Source: Bacteroidota bacterium (GTDB lineage Bacteria; Bacteroidota; Bacteroidia; UKL13-3). Taken from it: a stretch of 36,851 nucleotides of DNA. Where the stretch lies: positions 1 through 36,851 of the forward strand of contig CANLPK010000001.1 in assembly GCA_947492885.1 (NCBI GenBank), given 5' to 3'. Position 1 is the first letter of the stretch, and every line of letters starts with the position of its first letter. The translations under genes and the position numbers were made by a program. The notes below the pieces were generated by a model that saw only the letters and a program-made list of their open reading frames with translations, ran no database searches and was not told where the DNA came from. Below are positions 6,913 to 14,221 of this stretch, one piece after another.

Positions 6913-8442
6913 TTGAAAATCACGAGTAATTATATATTCCAGTTAATTCATTCGCTTTCGCGTAATGAGAAGGGCTATTTTAAAAAGCAGGTTCTTGCAC
7001 ATTCGCATGATACCCTCGATGTTCAATATCTTAAATTATTCAATGCTATATTAGATCAAACGGAATATAATGAAGAGAAACTGCTTCATAAATTTAGAAA
7101 CGAGAAGTTTGTAACCCAGTTTTCAGTAGCAAAAAATTACCTCAGTTACCTTATTCTTAAGTCATTAGTTCAATACCATTCAGGGAAAAATGCCGAATCG
7201 AACCTGAACCGGGAGCTCGACTTTAGTCATATACTTTTTATAAAGGGATTCTATAAGGAGTGTATGACACAACTTACCAAAGCCAAGAAGATTGCCTATA
7301 AATATGATAAGCATGACTATACCATTACCATTATTAAAAAGGAAAAGCAATTAATAGCCAGCCTTAAAAATGATGATATGATAGCTGATTTGCAGCGATT
7401 ATTGGAGGAGGAGCATAAAGTATTACATAGCCTTAGCATTGAAAGTGAGTTGGGGGTGGTGTATTATAATTTTTTGAAAGAAATTCATAAGAGCAGGATG
7501 CGGAGCAGTGTTATAGAGCATGAACAACTTAATGAACTTCGAAACTCGATTGGAGTAAAGAAGGAATCAGAATATCAAACATTTAATGCAAAGAATTATT
7601 TTTATGGTATTGAGACCATTTACAATTACCTTATTAATGATTTCGAAAAGTCGGCTTTTTATGGGCGTAAGCACCGGTTGCTTTGGGAGGAAAACACCGA
7701 CCGTTTCAATGATGAAAATGATGATTATCTTGAAATAATTTATCATTATATTAGTGCCTGCTTTCAAACAAAAAATTTCAGTGAAATTCAAATTTGTTTG
7801 AATCAAATAAAAAATTTTGAAACCAACACAAACGATAAGAAACAGCGTAAATATTTTATATATTATACCTTGCAAATGCGCTACTATGCTTCATTAGCAC
7901 ATTATACTGAATTAGTAGCATTGATGGCTGAGATAGAAACGAATGCAAAGGAAATTGCTGATGAGTTATATCCAGCTTATAAAATTACGATGTGCATTAA
8001 TTGTGCAATCATCTATTTCATTTTTGAAGATTATAGGCTTGGTCTGAGTTGGCTTAATAAATATTTGAACACACTTAATAAAGATATTCGAAAAGATGCC
8101 TATAGCTTTGCACGAATCTTCAATCTCATGATTCATTATAAGCTGGGGAATAATGATTTGTTGGAGCACGTAATAAAAAGCACGTATAGAGAATTTAAGG
8201 GGGAATCATCTATATTTGAATATGAAAAAATGATTTTATCTTTCATTAAAAAGAGTGCAAAAAACAATACTAGAAAAAATGTGACTGCACATGCCCGAAA
8301 TTTACAAATTGAATTAAAAAACCTTCAGAATAACCCGATTGAACGGGATGCGATGCGATATTTTAATTTTATTCGTTGGCTCGAAAGTGAGATTCAACAC
8401 ATCGCTTATCGTACACTTGCTGAAAGAGAAATAAAGGGATAA
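6913..8442 (+). CDS. Helical-repeat (TPR-like) protein of unknown function
   Basis: 509 residues, no signal peptide and no transmembrane segment, so probably cytoplasmic. It is rich in Lys, Glu, Tyr and Asn and consists of amphipathic helices. Pairs resembling degenerate tetratricopeptide repeats recur through the chain, for example ESELGVVYYNFLKEI, DYLEIIYHYISACFQTKNF and ALYMGF-like spacing later. I recognise it as the type of roughly 500-residue uncharacterised protein common in Bacteroidota, not as a named family. The start is a TTG (MKITSNYIFQLI) because no ATG is available for over 30 codons and a promoter-like element lies just upstream. A small secreted protein gene follows after 25 bases, likely co-transcribed. 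Confidence 0.6.
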   Translation: MKITSNYIFQLIHSLSRNEKGYFKKQVLAHSHDTLDVQYLKLFNAILDQTEYNEEKLLHKFRNEKFVTQFSVAKNYLSYLILKSLVQYHSGKNAESNLNRELDFSHILFIKGFYKECMTQLTKAKKIAYKYDKHDYTITIIKKEKQLIASLKNDDMIADLQRLLEEEHKVLHSLSIESELGVVYYNFLKEIHKSRMRSSVIEHEQLNELRNSIGVKKESEYQTFNAKNYFYGIETIYNYLINDFEKSAFYGRKHRLLWEENTDRFNDENDDYLEIIYHYISACFQTKNFSEIQICLNQIKNFETNTNDKKQRKYFIYYTLQMRYYASLAHYTELVALMAEIETNAKEIADELYPAYKITMCINCAIIYFIFEDYRLGLSWLNKYLNTLNKDIRKDAYSFARIFNLMIHYKLGNNDLLEHVIKSTYREFKGESSIFEYEKMILSFIKKSAKNNTRKNVTAHARNLQIELKNLQNNPIERDAMRYFNFIRWLESEIQHIAYRTLAEREIKG

Positions 8443-8467
8443 ATATAAATAATAATTGATTTAAAGT

Positions 8468-8926
8468 ATGAAATCTATCTTAAGTTTAATCTGTATTTTA
8501 TTGGGTATCGTTGGAATGGCCCAACATGACTCTTTGCATGTATCTATTAAAAAATGCAATCATGCCAAAAAGAAAGTATCAATTACGCTAGTAAACAATG
8601 GTTCGAATGAGGTTCAGCGAATGAATCCAATGCAGCCCTTACAAATTTTCAAATGGAATGGGAAGGAATGGGTTCAGGTAGCAATGATTGGATATTGTGC
8701 CTGTGGTATTTATAGTTGCCCACCACCTCCAGAACAGGTGCCCTTTGCATCGCATGACACGTTGGTTTTTGAATGGGATCAACTATCAGGAATTTGTACC
8801 GATAGGGAGAAAGGCACTAAGGAATACCATTACTCGGGAAGAGGAAAATACAAAGTGGTATTTGAGTTTAAGAAGGAGCGCTATGGAGAATCGATCTTTG
8901 TAGAACAGTTTTTCAATATTCGCTAA
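8468..8926 (+). CDS. Small secreted protein, unknown function
   Basis: 152 residues with a signal peptide (residues 1-18, ending GMA before Gln19). The rest is predicted beta-rich, with immunoglobulin-like spacing (KKVSITLVNNGSNEV ... HDTLVFEWDQ ... GRGKYKVVFEFK). A Cys-rich turn CACGIYSCPPPP (about residues 76-87) may hold a disulfide or metal. No known domain is recognised with certainty. It begins 25 bases after the helical-repeat gene and ends overlapping the convergent carB gene by 4 bases, with no terminator between. Confidence 0.65.
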   Translation: MKSILSLICILLGIVGMAQHDSLHVSIKKCNHAKKKVSITLVNNGSNEVQRMNPMQPLQIFKWNGKEWVQVAMIGYCACGIYSCPPPPEQVPFASHDTLVFEWDQLSGICTDREKGTKEYHYSGRGKYKVVFEFKKERYGESIFVEQFFNIR

Positions 8927-10581
8927 AGCTGTAGTGTTGGCGATTCGTAGGTACTATAAAAATAGTTCGTTTCACTTGGAAACTCTGCAGCACAAGTATC
9001 TACCATTTTATATGTACGTGTGATACCCATCGATTTTCTTTTTTCGTAAACTTCATCTTCTGTGCAATTTCCAAGTACATAGGCGATTTGTGTATCTGCA
9101 TAACCATGCTTTTTCAATTCCCAGAATAAATCTTCAGGAACATTATTCAAGTTATAACGGCGAAGGTCTTGTTCTAATGCGACTAATTTTTGAATTTGAT
9201 TTAAAAACCAGAGATCCACTTTTGTTATTTTGTGCACGGTGTTTAAAGGCACCCCCATACTTAGGGCGTCTTTAATAAGGAATAATCGATTCCAAGATGG
9301 ATTTTCTAATCCTTCAACGATTTCTTCCAGTTTACGTTTTTGTTTGCCATCGGCACCTAAACCATCACGACCAATTTCTAAACTCTGACAAGCTTTTTGA
9401 AGTGCCTCAATAAAAGTTCTACCAATTGCCATCACTTCTCCTACACTTTTCATTTGCAATCCAAGCGTACGATCTGCTCCTTTGAATTTATCGAAGTTCC
9501 AACGAGGAATTTTCACAATCACATAATCAATACTTGGTTCAAAGAAGGCACTGGTGGTTTTGGTAATTTGGTTTTTCAATTCGTTCAAATTATAACCAAT
9601 CGCCAATTTCGCGGCAATTTTTGCTATAGGGTAGCCAGTAGCTTTCGAAGCCAATGCAGAAGAACGAGATACCCTAGGATTGATTTCGATAGAGTAAACC
9701 TCTTCTGTTTCAGGATTCATACTGAATTGAACATTGCAACCACCTGCAAAATTTCCAATATTTCGCATCATTTTGATGGCCATATTTCGCATGGTTTGAA
9801 ATGCGGTATCGCTTAGGGTCATTGAAGGCGCAACGGTTATGGAGTCACCTGTATGAATTCCCATAGGGTCAAAATTTTCAATTGTACAGATTACGGTGAT
9901 ATTGTCAAGGTTATCTCTCAATAACTCCAATTCATATTCCTTCCAACCCCAGACACTTTTTTCAACAAGTACTTCATGAATAGGAGATGCTTTTAATCCG
10001 CGGTTAAGGGCTTCATCCAATTCCTTTTTATCTTTTACGAATCCACCACCTGTTCCACCGAGTGTATAACTTGGGCGAATTACTACTGGGAATCCAATTT
10101 CTTGAGCAAACTCTTTACCTTCTAAAAATGAGTTTGCTGTTTTGCTTTGAGGAACTGGAATTTCCAGTTTATGCATTAGTTGACGGAATAACTCACGATT
10201 TTCGGTGGTATCAATGGCTTTAATATCTACGCCGATGATTTTCACATTGTATTTTTTCCAGAGCCCAATTTCTTCTGCTTCTTTACAAAGATTTAAGGCC
10301 GTTTGACCGCCCATGGTAGGCAGTACAGCATCAATTTTTTGTTCTTTTAATATTTGCTCAATACTAATTACATTTAGTGGGAGTAAATAAATATGATCTG
10401 CAGTTACTTTATCCGTCATGATGGTGGCGGGATTGCTGTTAATCAAAGTTACTTCAATTCCTTCTTCGCGTAAGCTTCTACTGGCTTGGCTTCCAGCGTA
10501 ATCGAACTCACAAGCTTGACCAATGATAATGGGTCCGGAACCGATGATAAGAACTGACTTAATGGATGTATTGCGTGGCAT
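8923..10581 (-). CDS. carB: Carbamoyl-phosphate synthase large subunit, N-terminal half only
   Basis: 552 residues matching the first half of CarB. It starts with a nucleotide-binding signature GSGPIIIGQACEFDYAG (14-30). Next come the ATP-grasp carboxyphosphate domain (with SYTLGGTGGGF, EINPRVSRSSALASKATGYPIA and related motifs, about 125-400) and the oligomerisation domain ending VDTCAAEF (527-534) and YFYSTYE. A full-length CarB continues at that point into a second, homologous ATP-grasp half and an MGS-like allosteric domain. Here a TAG follows after five residues, and the next DNA is the convergent secreted-protein gene. The second half, needed for carbamate phosphorylation, and carA are not in the window. 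A two-gene split CarB, known in some archaea and bacteria, is the likeliest explanation. Confidence 0.9.
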   Translation of the reverse strand: MPRNTSIKSVLIIGSGPIIIGQACEFDYAGSQASRSLREEGIEVTLINSNPATIMTDKVTADHIYLLPLNVISIEQILKEQKIDAVLPTMGGQTALNLCKEAEEIGLWKKYNVKIIGVDIKAIDTTENRELFRQLMHKLEIPVPQSKTANSFLEGKEFAQEIGFPVVIRPSYTLGGTGGGFVKDKKELDEALNRGLKASPIHEVLVEKSVWGWKEYELELLRDNLDNITVICTIENFDPMGIHTGDSITVAPSMTLSDTAFQTMRNMAIKMMRNIGNFAGGCNVQFSMNPETEEVYSIEINPRVSRSSALASKATGYPIAKIAAKLAIGYNLNELKNQITKTTSAFFEPSIDYVIVKIPRWNFDKFKGADRTLGLQMKSVGEVMAIGRTFIEALQKACQSLEIGRDGLGADGKQKRKLEEIVEGLENPSWNRLFLIKDALSMGVPLNTVHKITKVDLWFLNQIQKLVALEQDLRRYNLNNVPEDLFWELKKHGYADTQIAYVLGNCTEDEVYEKRKSMGITRTYKMVDTCAAEFPSETNYFYSTYESPTLQL

Positions 10582-10651
10582 ATTTTTTTAATTATTCGGG
10601 TCTCAGATTTTAGAAATTCAATCAAGACGCTTGTTGATTTTGTTTTTCTGA

Positions 10652-11236
10652 TTAGGAGTTAAAAACTCCTTTATTTATTTCGTTACAAAGTGCTTCAAAA
10701 ATACTATCAATACTTCCAATCCCATTCACCCCTTGATACTTGTTTTGGGCTTGATAATATCCCTTAACTGGCATTGTTTCGGCGTTATACACATCGATTC
10801 TTTTTTGAATAATATTGGGGTCGGCATCATCGGGGCGGCCACTTACTTTGGCGCGTTCTGTTAAACGAACTCTTAGCTCATCTTCCGACACCTCTAAAGC
10901 GAGCATCATTGAGATGCCTGTATTTTTGGTTGCTAAAAATTCATCGAGTGCTTGGGCTTGAGCATGGGTACGAGGGAATCCGTCGAAAATATAACCTTTG
11001 GACTCTGGATGTTTATCGGCTTCCGATTGTAACATGTTAATTGTTACAGCATCGGGCACTAATTGCCCTTTATCCATATAGCTTTTCGCGAGTTTACCCA
11101 ACTCCGTTTCGCCTTTAATATTTGCTCTGAAAATATCACCGGTGCTCAAATGTACCAAATGGTATTTCTCAATTAGTTTCGCTGATTGCGTTCCTTTTCC
11201 TGCGCCCGGAGGACCGAACAGTACGATGTTTAACAT
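10652..11236 (-). CDS. adk: Adenylate kinase
   Basis: Interconverts ATP + AMP and 2 ADP in the cytoplasm. The 194-residue chain starts MLNIVLFGPPGAGKGTQ with the P-loop at residues 7-16. It has the AMP-binding STGDIFR, GYIFDGFPRT and the LID-flanking ERAKVSGRPDD, and it lacks the Cys4 zinc insertion. The frame is open a further 13 codons upstream, but the promoter motif (11263-11271) lies inside that extension, so the ATG at 11236 is used. It is upstream of carB on the same strand (70-base gap). A 7-bp inverted repeat over the stop codon (10654-10670) has no U tract, so read-through into carB is plausible. Confidence 0.95.
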   Translation of the reverse strand: MLNIVLFGPPGAGKGTQSAKLIEKYHLVHLSTGDIFRANIKGETELGKLAKSYMDKGQLVPDAVTINMLQSEADKHPESKGYIFDGFPRTHAQAQALDEFLATKNTGISMMLALEVSEDELRVRLTERAKVSGRPDDADPNIIQKRIDVYNAETMPVKGYYQAQNKYQGVNGIGSIDSIFEALCNEINKGVFNS

Positions 11237-11262
11237 GGCAAAGAAGGTTGATTTATTTGGAG

Positions 11263-11296
11263 GCAAAAATAGCAAAAATAAAAAGCCCCGGACAAA
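11263..11296 (-). promoter_or_regulatory. adk promoter overlapping an upstream terminator
   Basis: On the minus strand TTTG (11296-11293), a 21-base spacer and TATTTTTGC (11271-11263) form a full -33/-7 pair 27 bases before the adk ATG. A second TATTTTTGC copy sits directly upstream (11280-11272). The -33 lies in the loop of the neighbouring terminator hairpin. Confidence 0.6.
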
Positions 11297-11314
11297 AATT
11301 TATCCGGGGCTTTT
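11273..11314 (-). terminator. Intrinsic terminator of the T9SS-sorted gene
   Basis: GCCCCGGA (11285-11292) pairs with TCCGGGGC (11303-11310), and A4/T4 extends the stem to 11281-11314, with a 10-base loop. On the minus strand it is followed by a U-rich tract. It lies 20 bases beyond the stop at 11334. Confidence 0.85.
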
Positions 11315-11333
11315 ATATGGCTTTGAACTAGGA

Positions 11334-12080
11334 TTATTGTTTCACCAATTTGGAGGTGATAACTTGGTCGCCAGCGGTATATTCAATGATATAAACACCA
11401 GTAGCCAAAGTCGAAACATCAATGGTATTTTGATAGATACCAGTATTTTGTTGGTTGTTTACTACTTGCATTACCTCTCTTCCTTGTAAATCTTTAACTA
11501 CAATTTTCACATTGTTGGTTTGAGATACGATATAAGTAAGTTTGGTTTCTGAAGTCGCAGGATTAGGGAAATTTTCAATACTATTAACCAAAACTGAAGT
11601 TACATTGTTTGGATCAATACCTGTAGAGAATTTATTCATACGAACGGTAGCACATCCAGTATTATTAGCTGTATTAGGGTCGGTTGATCCATCGGCAGCA
11701 GCACGATTGAAAAGACTCATTTCGGTGCAGAATTGGTGGTTACCATCGATACTATGAGTAAGCATTAAACCAGCATATAATGAGATGGTAATTTCATCAC
11801 CTTTTTTAATTGTTTGACCATAAAATGCTTTTCCTAATGGATTACCACTACTTGTGATATAATTAGCATCAATTTTTATGAGGTATAAAATGGTATCCGT
11901 AGCTTTGATATCGGCTGGGCCTAAATTTTTCACTCTTATAGTGATATCAAATGGTTTGCCTGATTGAATTTCCCATCCATTTCCAGGTAGGTATTGAGAA
12001 ATCACTAAGTCGCACGATCGTTGTGCATTAGCAATTGTTAAAACTGATAATAATGTAATTAGTGTAAATAATTTTTTCAT
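11334..12080 (-). CDS. Secreted CARDB-like protein with T9SS type A sorting domain
   Basis: 248 residues. The signal peptide spans residues 1-19 (ending NA before Gln20). A beta-sandwich segment resembling a CARDB/Ig-like adhesion module covers about 23-145 (DLVISQYLPGNGWEIQSGKPFDITIRV..LGPADI). The C-terminal T9SS type A domain (about 165-248) shows IENFPNPATSETKLTY, VKDLQGREV, GVYIIEY and a final KLVKQ. The protein should be exported through the outer membrane; there is no enzymatic motif. It has its own promoter just beyond the thiamine pyrophosphokinase stop codon and a strong terminator, so it is a single-gene unit. Confidence 0.82.
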   Translation of the reverse strand: MKKLFTLITLLSVLTIANAQRSCDLVISQYLPGNGWEIQSGKPFDITIRVKNLGPADIKATDTILYLIKIDANYITSSGNPLGKAFYGQTIKKGDEITISLYAGLMLTHSIDGNHQFCTEMSLFNRAAADGSTDPNTANNTGCATVRMNKFSTGIDPNNVTSVLVNSIENFPNPATSETKLTYIVSQTNNVKIVVKDLQGREVMQVVNNQQNTGIYQNTIDVSTLATGVYIIEYTAGDQVITSKLVKQ

Positions 12081-12109
12081 GATAGATGGTGATTTGATGA
12101 TTTATGCTT

Positions 12110-12117
12110 CAAATATA
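12110..12117 (-). promoter_or_regulatory. -7 promoter element of the T9SS-sorted gene at 11334-12080
   Basis: TATATTTG on the minus strand, an exact TAnnTTTG, 29 bases before the ATG. It starts 6 bases after the preceding stop codon. Confidence 0.55.
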
Positions 12118-12123
12118 TAGAAA

Positions 12124-12804
12124 TTAGTTTGGAAATTCGGGGGAGTCATTGCATTGCATTAAAAATAAATTACCACTTTTATGTGTGATAGTTATGAATC
12201 CATCTTCCAAAGTTTGGTTACTACTAGAAGTTCTTAAACCTAGTTCCAGGTCCTCCTGGAGTAAATCATATTTCATACCATGAGTAGTAACTTGGATTGC
12301 TTTACCTATGGGCATTATTGATAAGTTGGTATTGGCAGGATACCATTTCTCATATCCATTTTTAAGACAGAAAATTTTACTCCAATCATCATGGATTACT
12401 AATGTTATCTGATCCTTATACTTGGCTACACTGCTTAGGTTATTGAGTGTGTGGTCGGCACGCAACCCTGTTGCCCAAACGATGTTGGCAGCTTGATGGC
12501 CTTGTGAAATAAGGTATTCGATACCTTTTTCTAGATCGGTTTTTTCTTGATCCGGGGTATAAATAATTTCAATAGGATATTGTGCTTTTTGAATAGCGTC
12601 CATGTCAATACCTTGATCGAAATCGCCCAGTAATACATCTACTTTAATGCCTTTTCCCATCACACGATGAATGGCTTTATCGAGAACAACTATAATTGGA
12701 CTCCATTCGAGCAACTGCCCAAGTAAAGCATCGCTACAAGCAGCTCCATTCGCGATGATTAATGCGGGTTCTTGCTTATCTCTAACAACATGATGTGAAC
12801 TCAT
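12124..12804 (-). CDS. Thiamine pyrophosphokinase
   Basis: Transfers pyrophosphate from ATP to thiamine to make thiamine diphosphate (salvage route). 226 residues with the family motifs in order: a nucleotide-binding IIANGAACSD (16-25), GDFD (60-63), TPDQEKTDLEKG (83-94) and GLRADHTLNN (113-122). A smaller beta-rich C-terminal domain binds thiamine. The usual ADGGAN loop is replaced by VLDKAIHRV. It is divergent from the DUF115-like gene and 43 bases upstream of a T9SS-sorted gene on the same strand. No TPP riboswitch is visible upstream, which suits a salvage enzyme rather than a biosynthetic operon. Confidence 0.9.
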   Translation of the reverse strand: MSSHHVVRDKQEPALIIANGAACSDALLGQLLEWSPIIVVLDKAIHRVMGKGIKVDVLLGDFDQGIDMDAIQKAQYPIEIIYTPDQEKTDLEKGIEYLISQGHQAANIVWATGLRADHTLNNLSSVAKYKDQITLVIHDDWSKIFCLKNGYEKWYPANTNLSIMPIGKAIQVTTHGMKYDLLQEDLELGLRTSSSNQTLEDGFITITHKSGNLFLMQCNDSPEFPN

Positions 12805-12860
12805 AATGCAATATTAAGGATTTGATACAGCGGATTATTCATCAACAAAAAAATAAAGAT

Positions 12861-12868
12861 TATTTTTG
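12861..12868 (+). promoter_or_regulatory. -7 promoter element of the DUF115-like gene
   Basis: TATTTTTG, an exact TAnnTTTG, 16 bases before the TTG start at 12885. Confidence 0.5.
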
Positions 12869-12884
12869 AATAAAAATTAATCCT

Positions 12885-13760
12885 TTGGATCCGAAATATT
12901 ATCTATCACCTTTTGTCTTGCATCAGCTGAGATATGCGAAGCATTACTTTCATTTTTTAAAGCATCAATCCAAGGTTTCTCAAAACAAAAAATACTTTCA
13001 AAAGCACGTAGGAAAAAGATGTTTTATCATTGGAAGCGGGCCTAGCATGGCCAATACCGATCTTAGCGCATTGCAAGATGAACATGTAATTGCATTGAAT
13101 AGTTTCTTTATGAACCCTCAATGCAATGAAGTGTTGCAGGTATCGAAACCCGAAAAGTACTATTTAGTGCCTCCCAATCATCCCCCACAAACTGCAGCCG
13201 AATGGGTAGAAACCTTAACCACGATGCAACAAAAAATAGCCAACCCATTAACCATGTTTTGGGGAATTGATTATAATAAAGACCATTGGCGCACGCTGAT
13301 TGAAAAAAATCTACTCTTTGAGAAATTCAATATTCAATATTTTTACTCAGGTGTTAATACACGAGAAGGTTATCGTTTAAAAAGGAAACATCTCAATATT
13401 GCCAGGATGACTTTATCGGCATCCAATGCATTGATCAATGCATTATCACTTGCACTATACATGGGTTTTAGTGAAATTTATTTATTGGGTTTTGAGCACA
13501 ATCATATCTGTGTTCAAAAACCCGAGGAGTATAGAGCCTATCACGATGCTGCACATTACCAAAAGGAGCTTGATTATGATTTTGGGGATCAACGCCCAAG
13601 GCATATAAATTTTGAGATACTAGGTAATAACTTTTATACGTTTAAGATTTATTTAGAAATCGCTGAATTATATCCCGAAACCCGAATTGTAAACTGCACG
13701 CCTGGGGGTATTTTAGATGTATTCCCAAAAATGAAATTTGAAGAAGTAATTAAACGTTAA
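12885..13760 (+). CDS. DUF115/MptE-like protein, possible GT42-like glycosyltransferase
   Basis: 291 residues, cytoplasmic or membrane-associated, no signal peptide. A Rossmann-like start, CFIIGSGPSMANTDLSAL (about 47-64), followed by ALNSFF, and later ALSLALYMGFSEIYLLGFEHNH with a terminal NCTPGGILDVFP, match the DUF115/MptE-like domain. They also resemble the nucleotide-sugar pocket of GT42 sialyltransferases (GNGPSL ... ALGYKEIYLLG). The reaction cannot be decided from sequence, and no glycan cluster surrounds it. The start is TTG: the promoter element ends 16 bases before it and no ATG is near. The lipoprotein gene follows after 5 bases, likely in the same operon. Confidence 0.65.
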   Translation: MDPKYYLSPFVLHQLRYAKHYFHFLKHQSKVSQNKKYFQKHVGKRCFIIGSGPSMANTDLSALQDEHVIALNSFFMNPQCNEVLQVSKPEKYYLVPPNHPPQTAAEWVETLTTMQQKIANPLTMFWGIDYNKDHWRTLIEKNLLFEKFNIQYFYSGVNTREGYRLKRKHLNIARMTLSASNALINALSLALYMGFSEIYLLGFEHNHICVQKPEEYRAYHDAAHYQKELDYDFGDQRPRHINFEILGNNFYTFKIYLEIAELYPETRIVNCTPGGILDVFPKMKFEEVIKR

Positions 13761-13765
13761 TCAAC

Positions 13766-14221
13766 ATGAAATCCACTTTAAAACGCCTATTCATTACTGT
13801 AATAATTATTAGTTTATTTGCACAATGTGGCAATAAAAATCAAGATGATGAGATTCCTGTGGTACCTGTAAATATTTATATCGATTTAAATATAAATACC
13901 AGTGCGCCGTTGAACACCTTGGGTGGATTTATCTATGTATCAGGTGGCAACAAAGGCATTATTTTACTTCATAATTATGATGATAATTATTTAGCAATTG
14001 AGCGAACCTGTTCATTCCATCCATATGATAGTTGTAATTTGATCACTATGGATAATAGTGGCATTAGCTTAAAGTGTGGATCTTATTCAGGCACAACCTT
14101 CAATGCTTGTTGTGGTTCGGCATTTACGATTGAAGGGTATGTGAGCAAATCGCCTGCTACTCGGCCTTTGCGCACCTACACTGTGAGTAAATCAGCGAAT
14201 ATTATTCATATTTATAATTGA
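13766..14221 (+). CDS. Rieske-like lipoprotein with degenerate cluster site
   Basis: 151 residues. A hydrophobic signal is followed by Cys21 and an acidic NKNQDDE stretch, suggesting a lipoprotein, although Gln (not Gly/Ala/Ser) precedes the Cys. The middle and end follow the Rieske [2Fe-2S] fold: a first loop TCSFHPYDSC (81-90), a second loop ACCGSAF (114-120), then EGYVSKSPATRPLRTYTV, which matches the G.V..GPA..PL..Y tail of Rieske proteins. The expected second-site CxxH is C115-C116-G-S, with Cys in place of His, and the first site is CSFH rather than CxH. A normal cluster is therefore doubtful. It is co-directional and 5 bases after the DUF115-like gene, and overlaps the convergent sialidase-like gene by 10 bases. 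Confidence 0.7.
   Translation: MKSTLKRLFITVIIISLFAQCGNKNQDDEIPVVPVNIYIDLNINTSAPLNTLGGFIYVSGGNKGIILLHNYDDNYLAIERTCSFHPYDSCNLITMDNSGISLKCGSYSGTTFNACCGSAFTIEGYVSKSPATRPLRTYTVSKSANIIHIYN

Noticed and set aside
8468-8922. Remnant of the missing C-terminal half of carB downstream of the stop codon
   Set aside because: The minus-strand translation near the stop shows no CarB-like motif, and the plus strand holds a convincing secreted-protein gene.
9397-9816. Plus-strand frame of 139 codons inside carB
   Set aside because: Antisense to strongly conserved CarB sequence, with no recognisable domain or promoter.
10654-10670. Intrinsic terminator at the end of adk
   Set aside because: The 7-bp stem with a 3-base loop spans the stop codon and has no following U tract on the minus strand.
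12805-12884. TPP riboswitch for the thiamine pyrophosphokinase gene
   Set aside because: The interval is 80 bases, shared by two divergent promoters, and lacks the conserved CUGAGA-type core.
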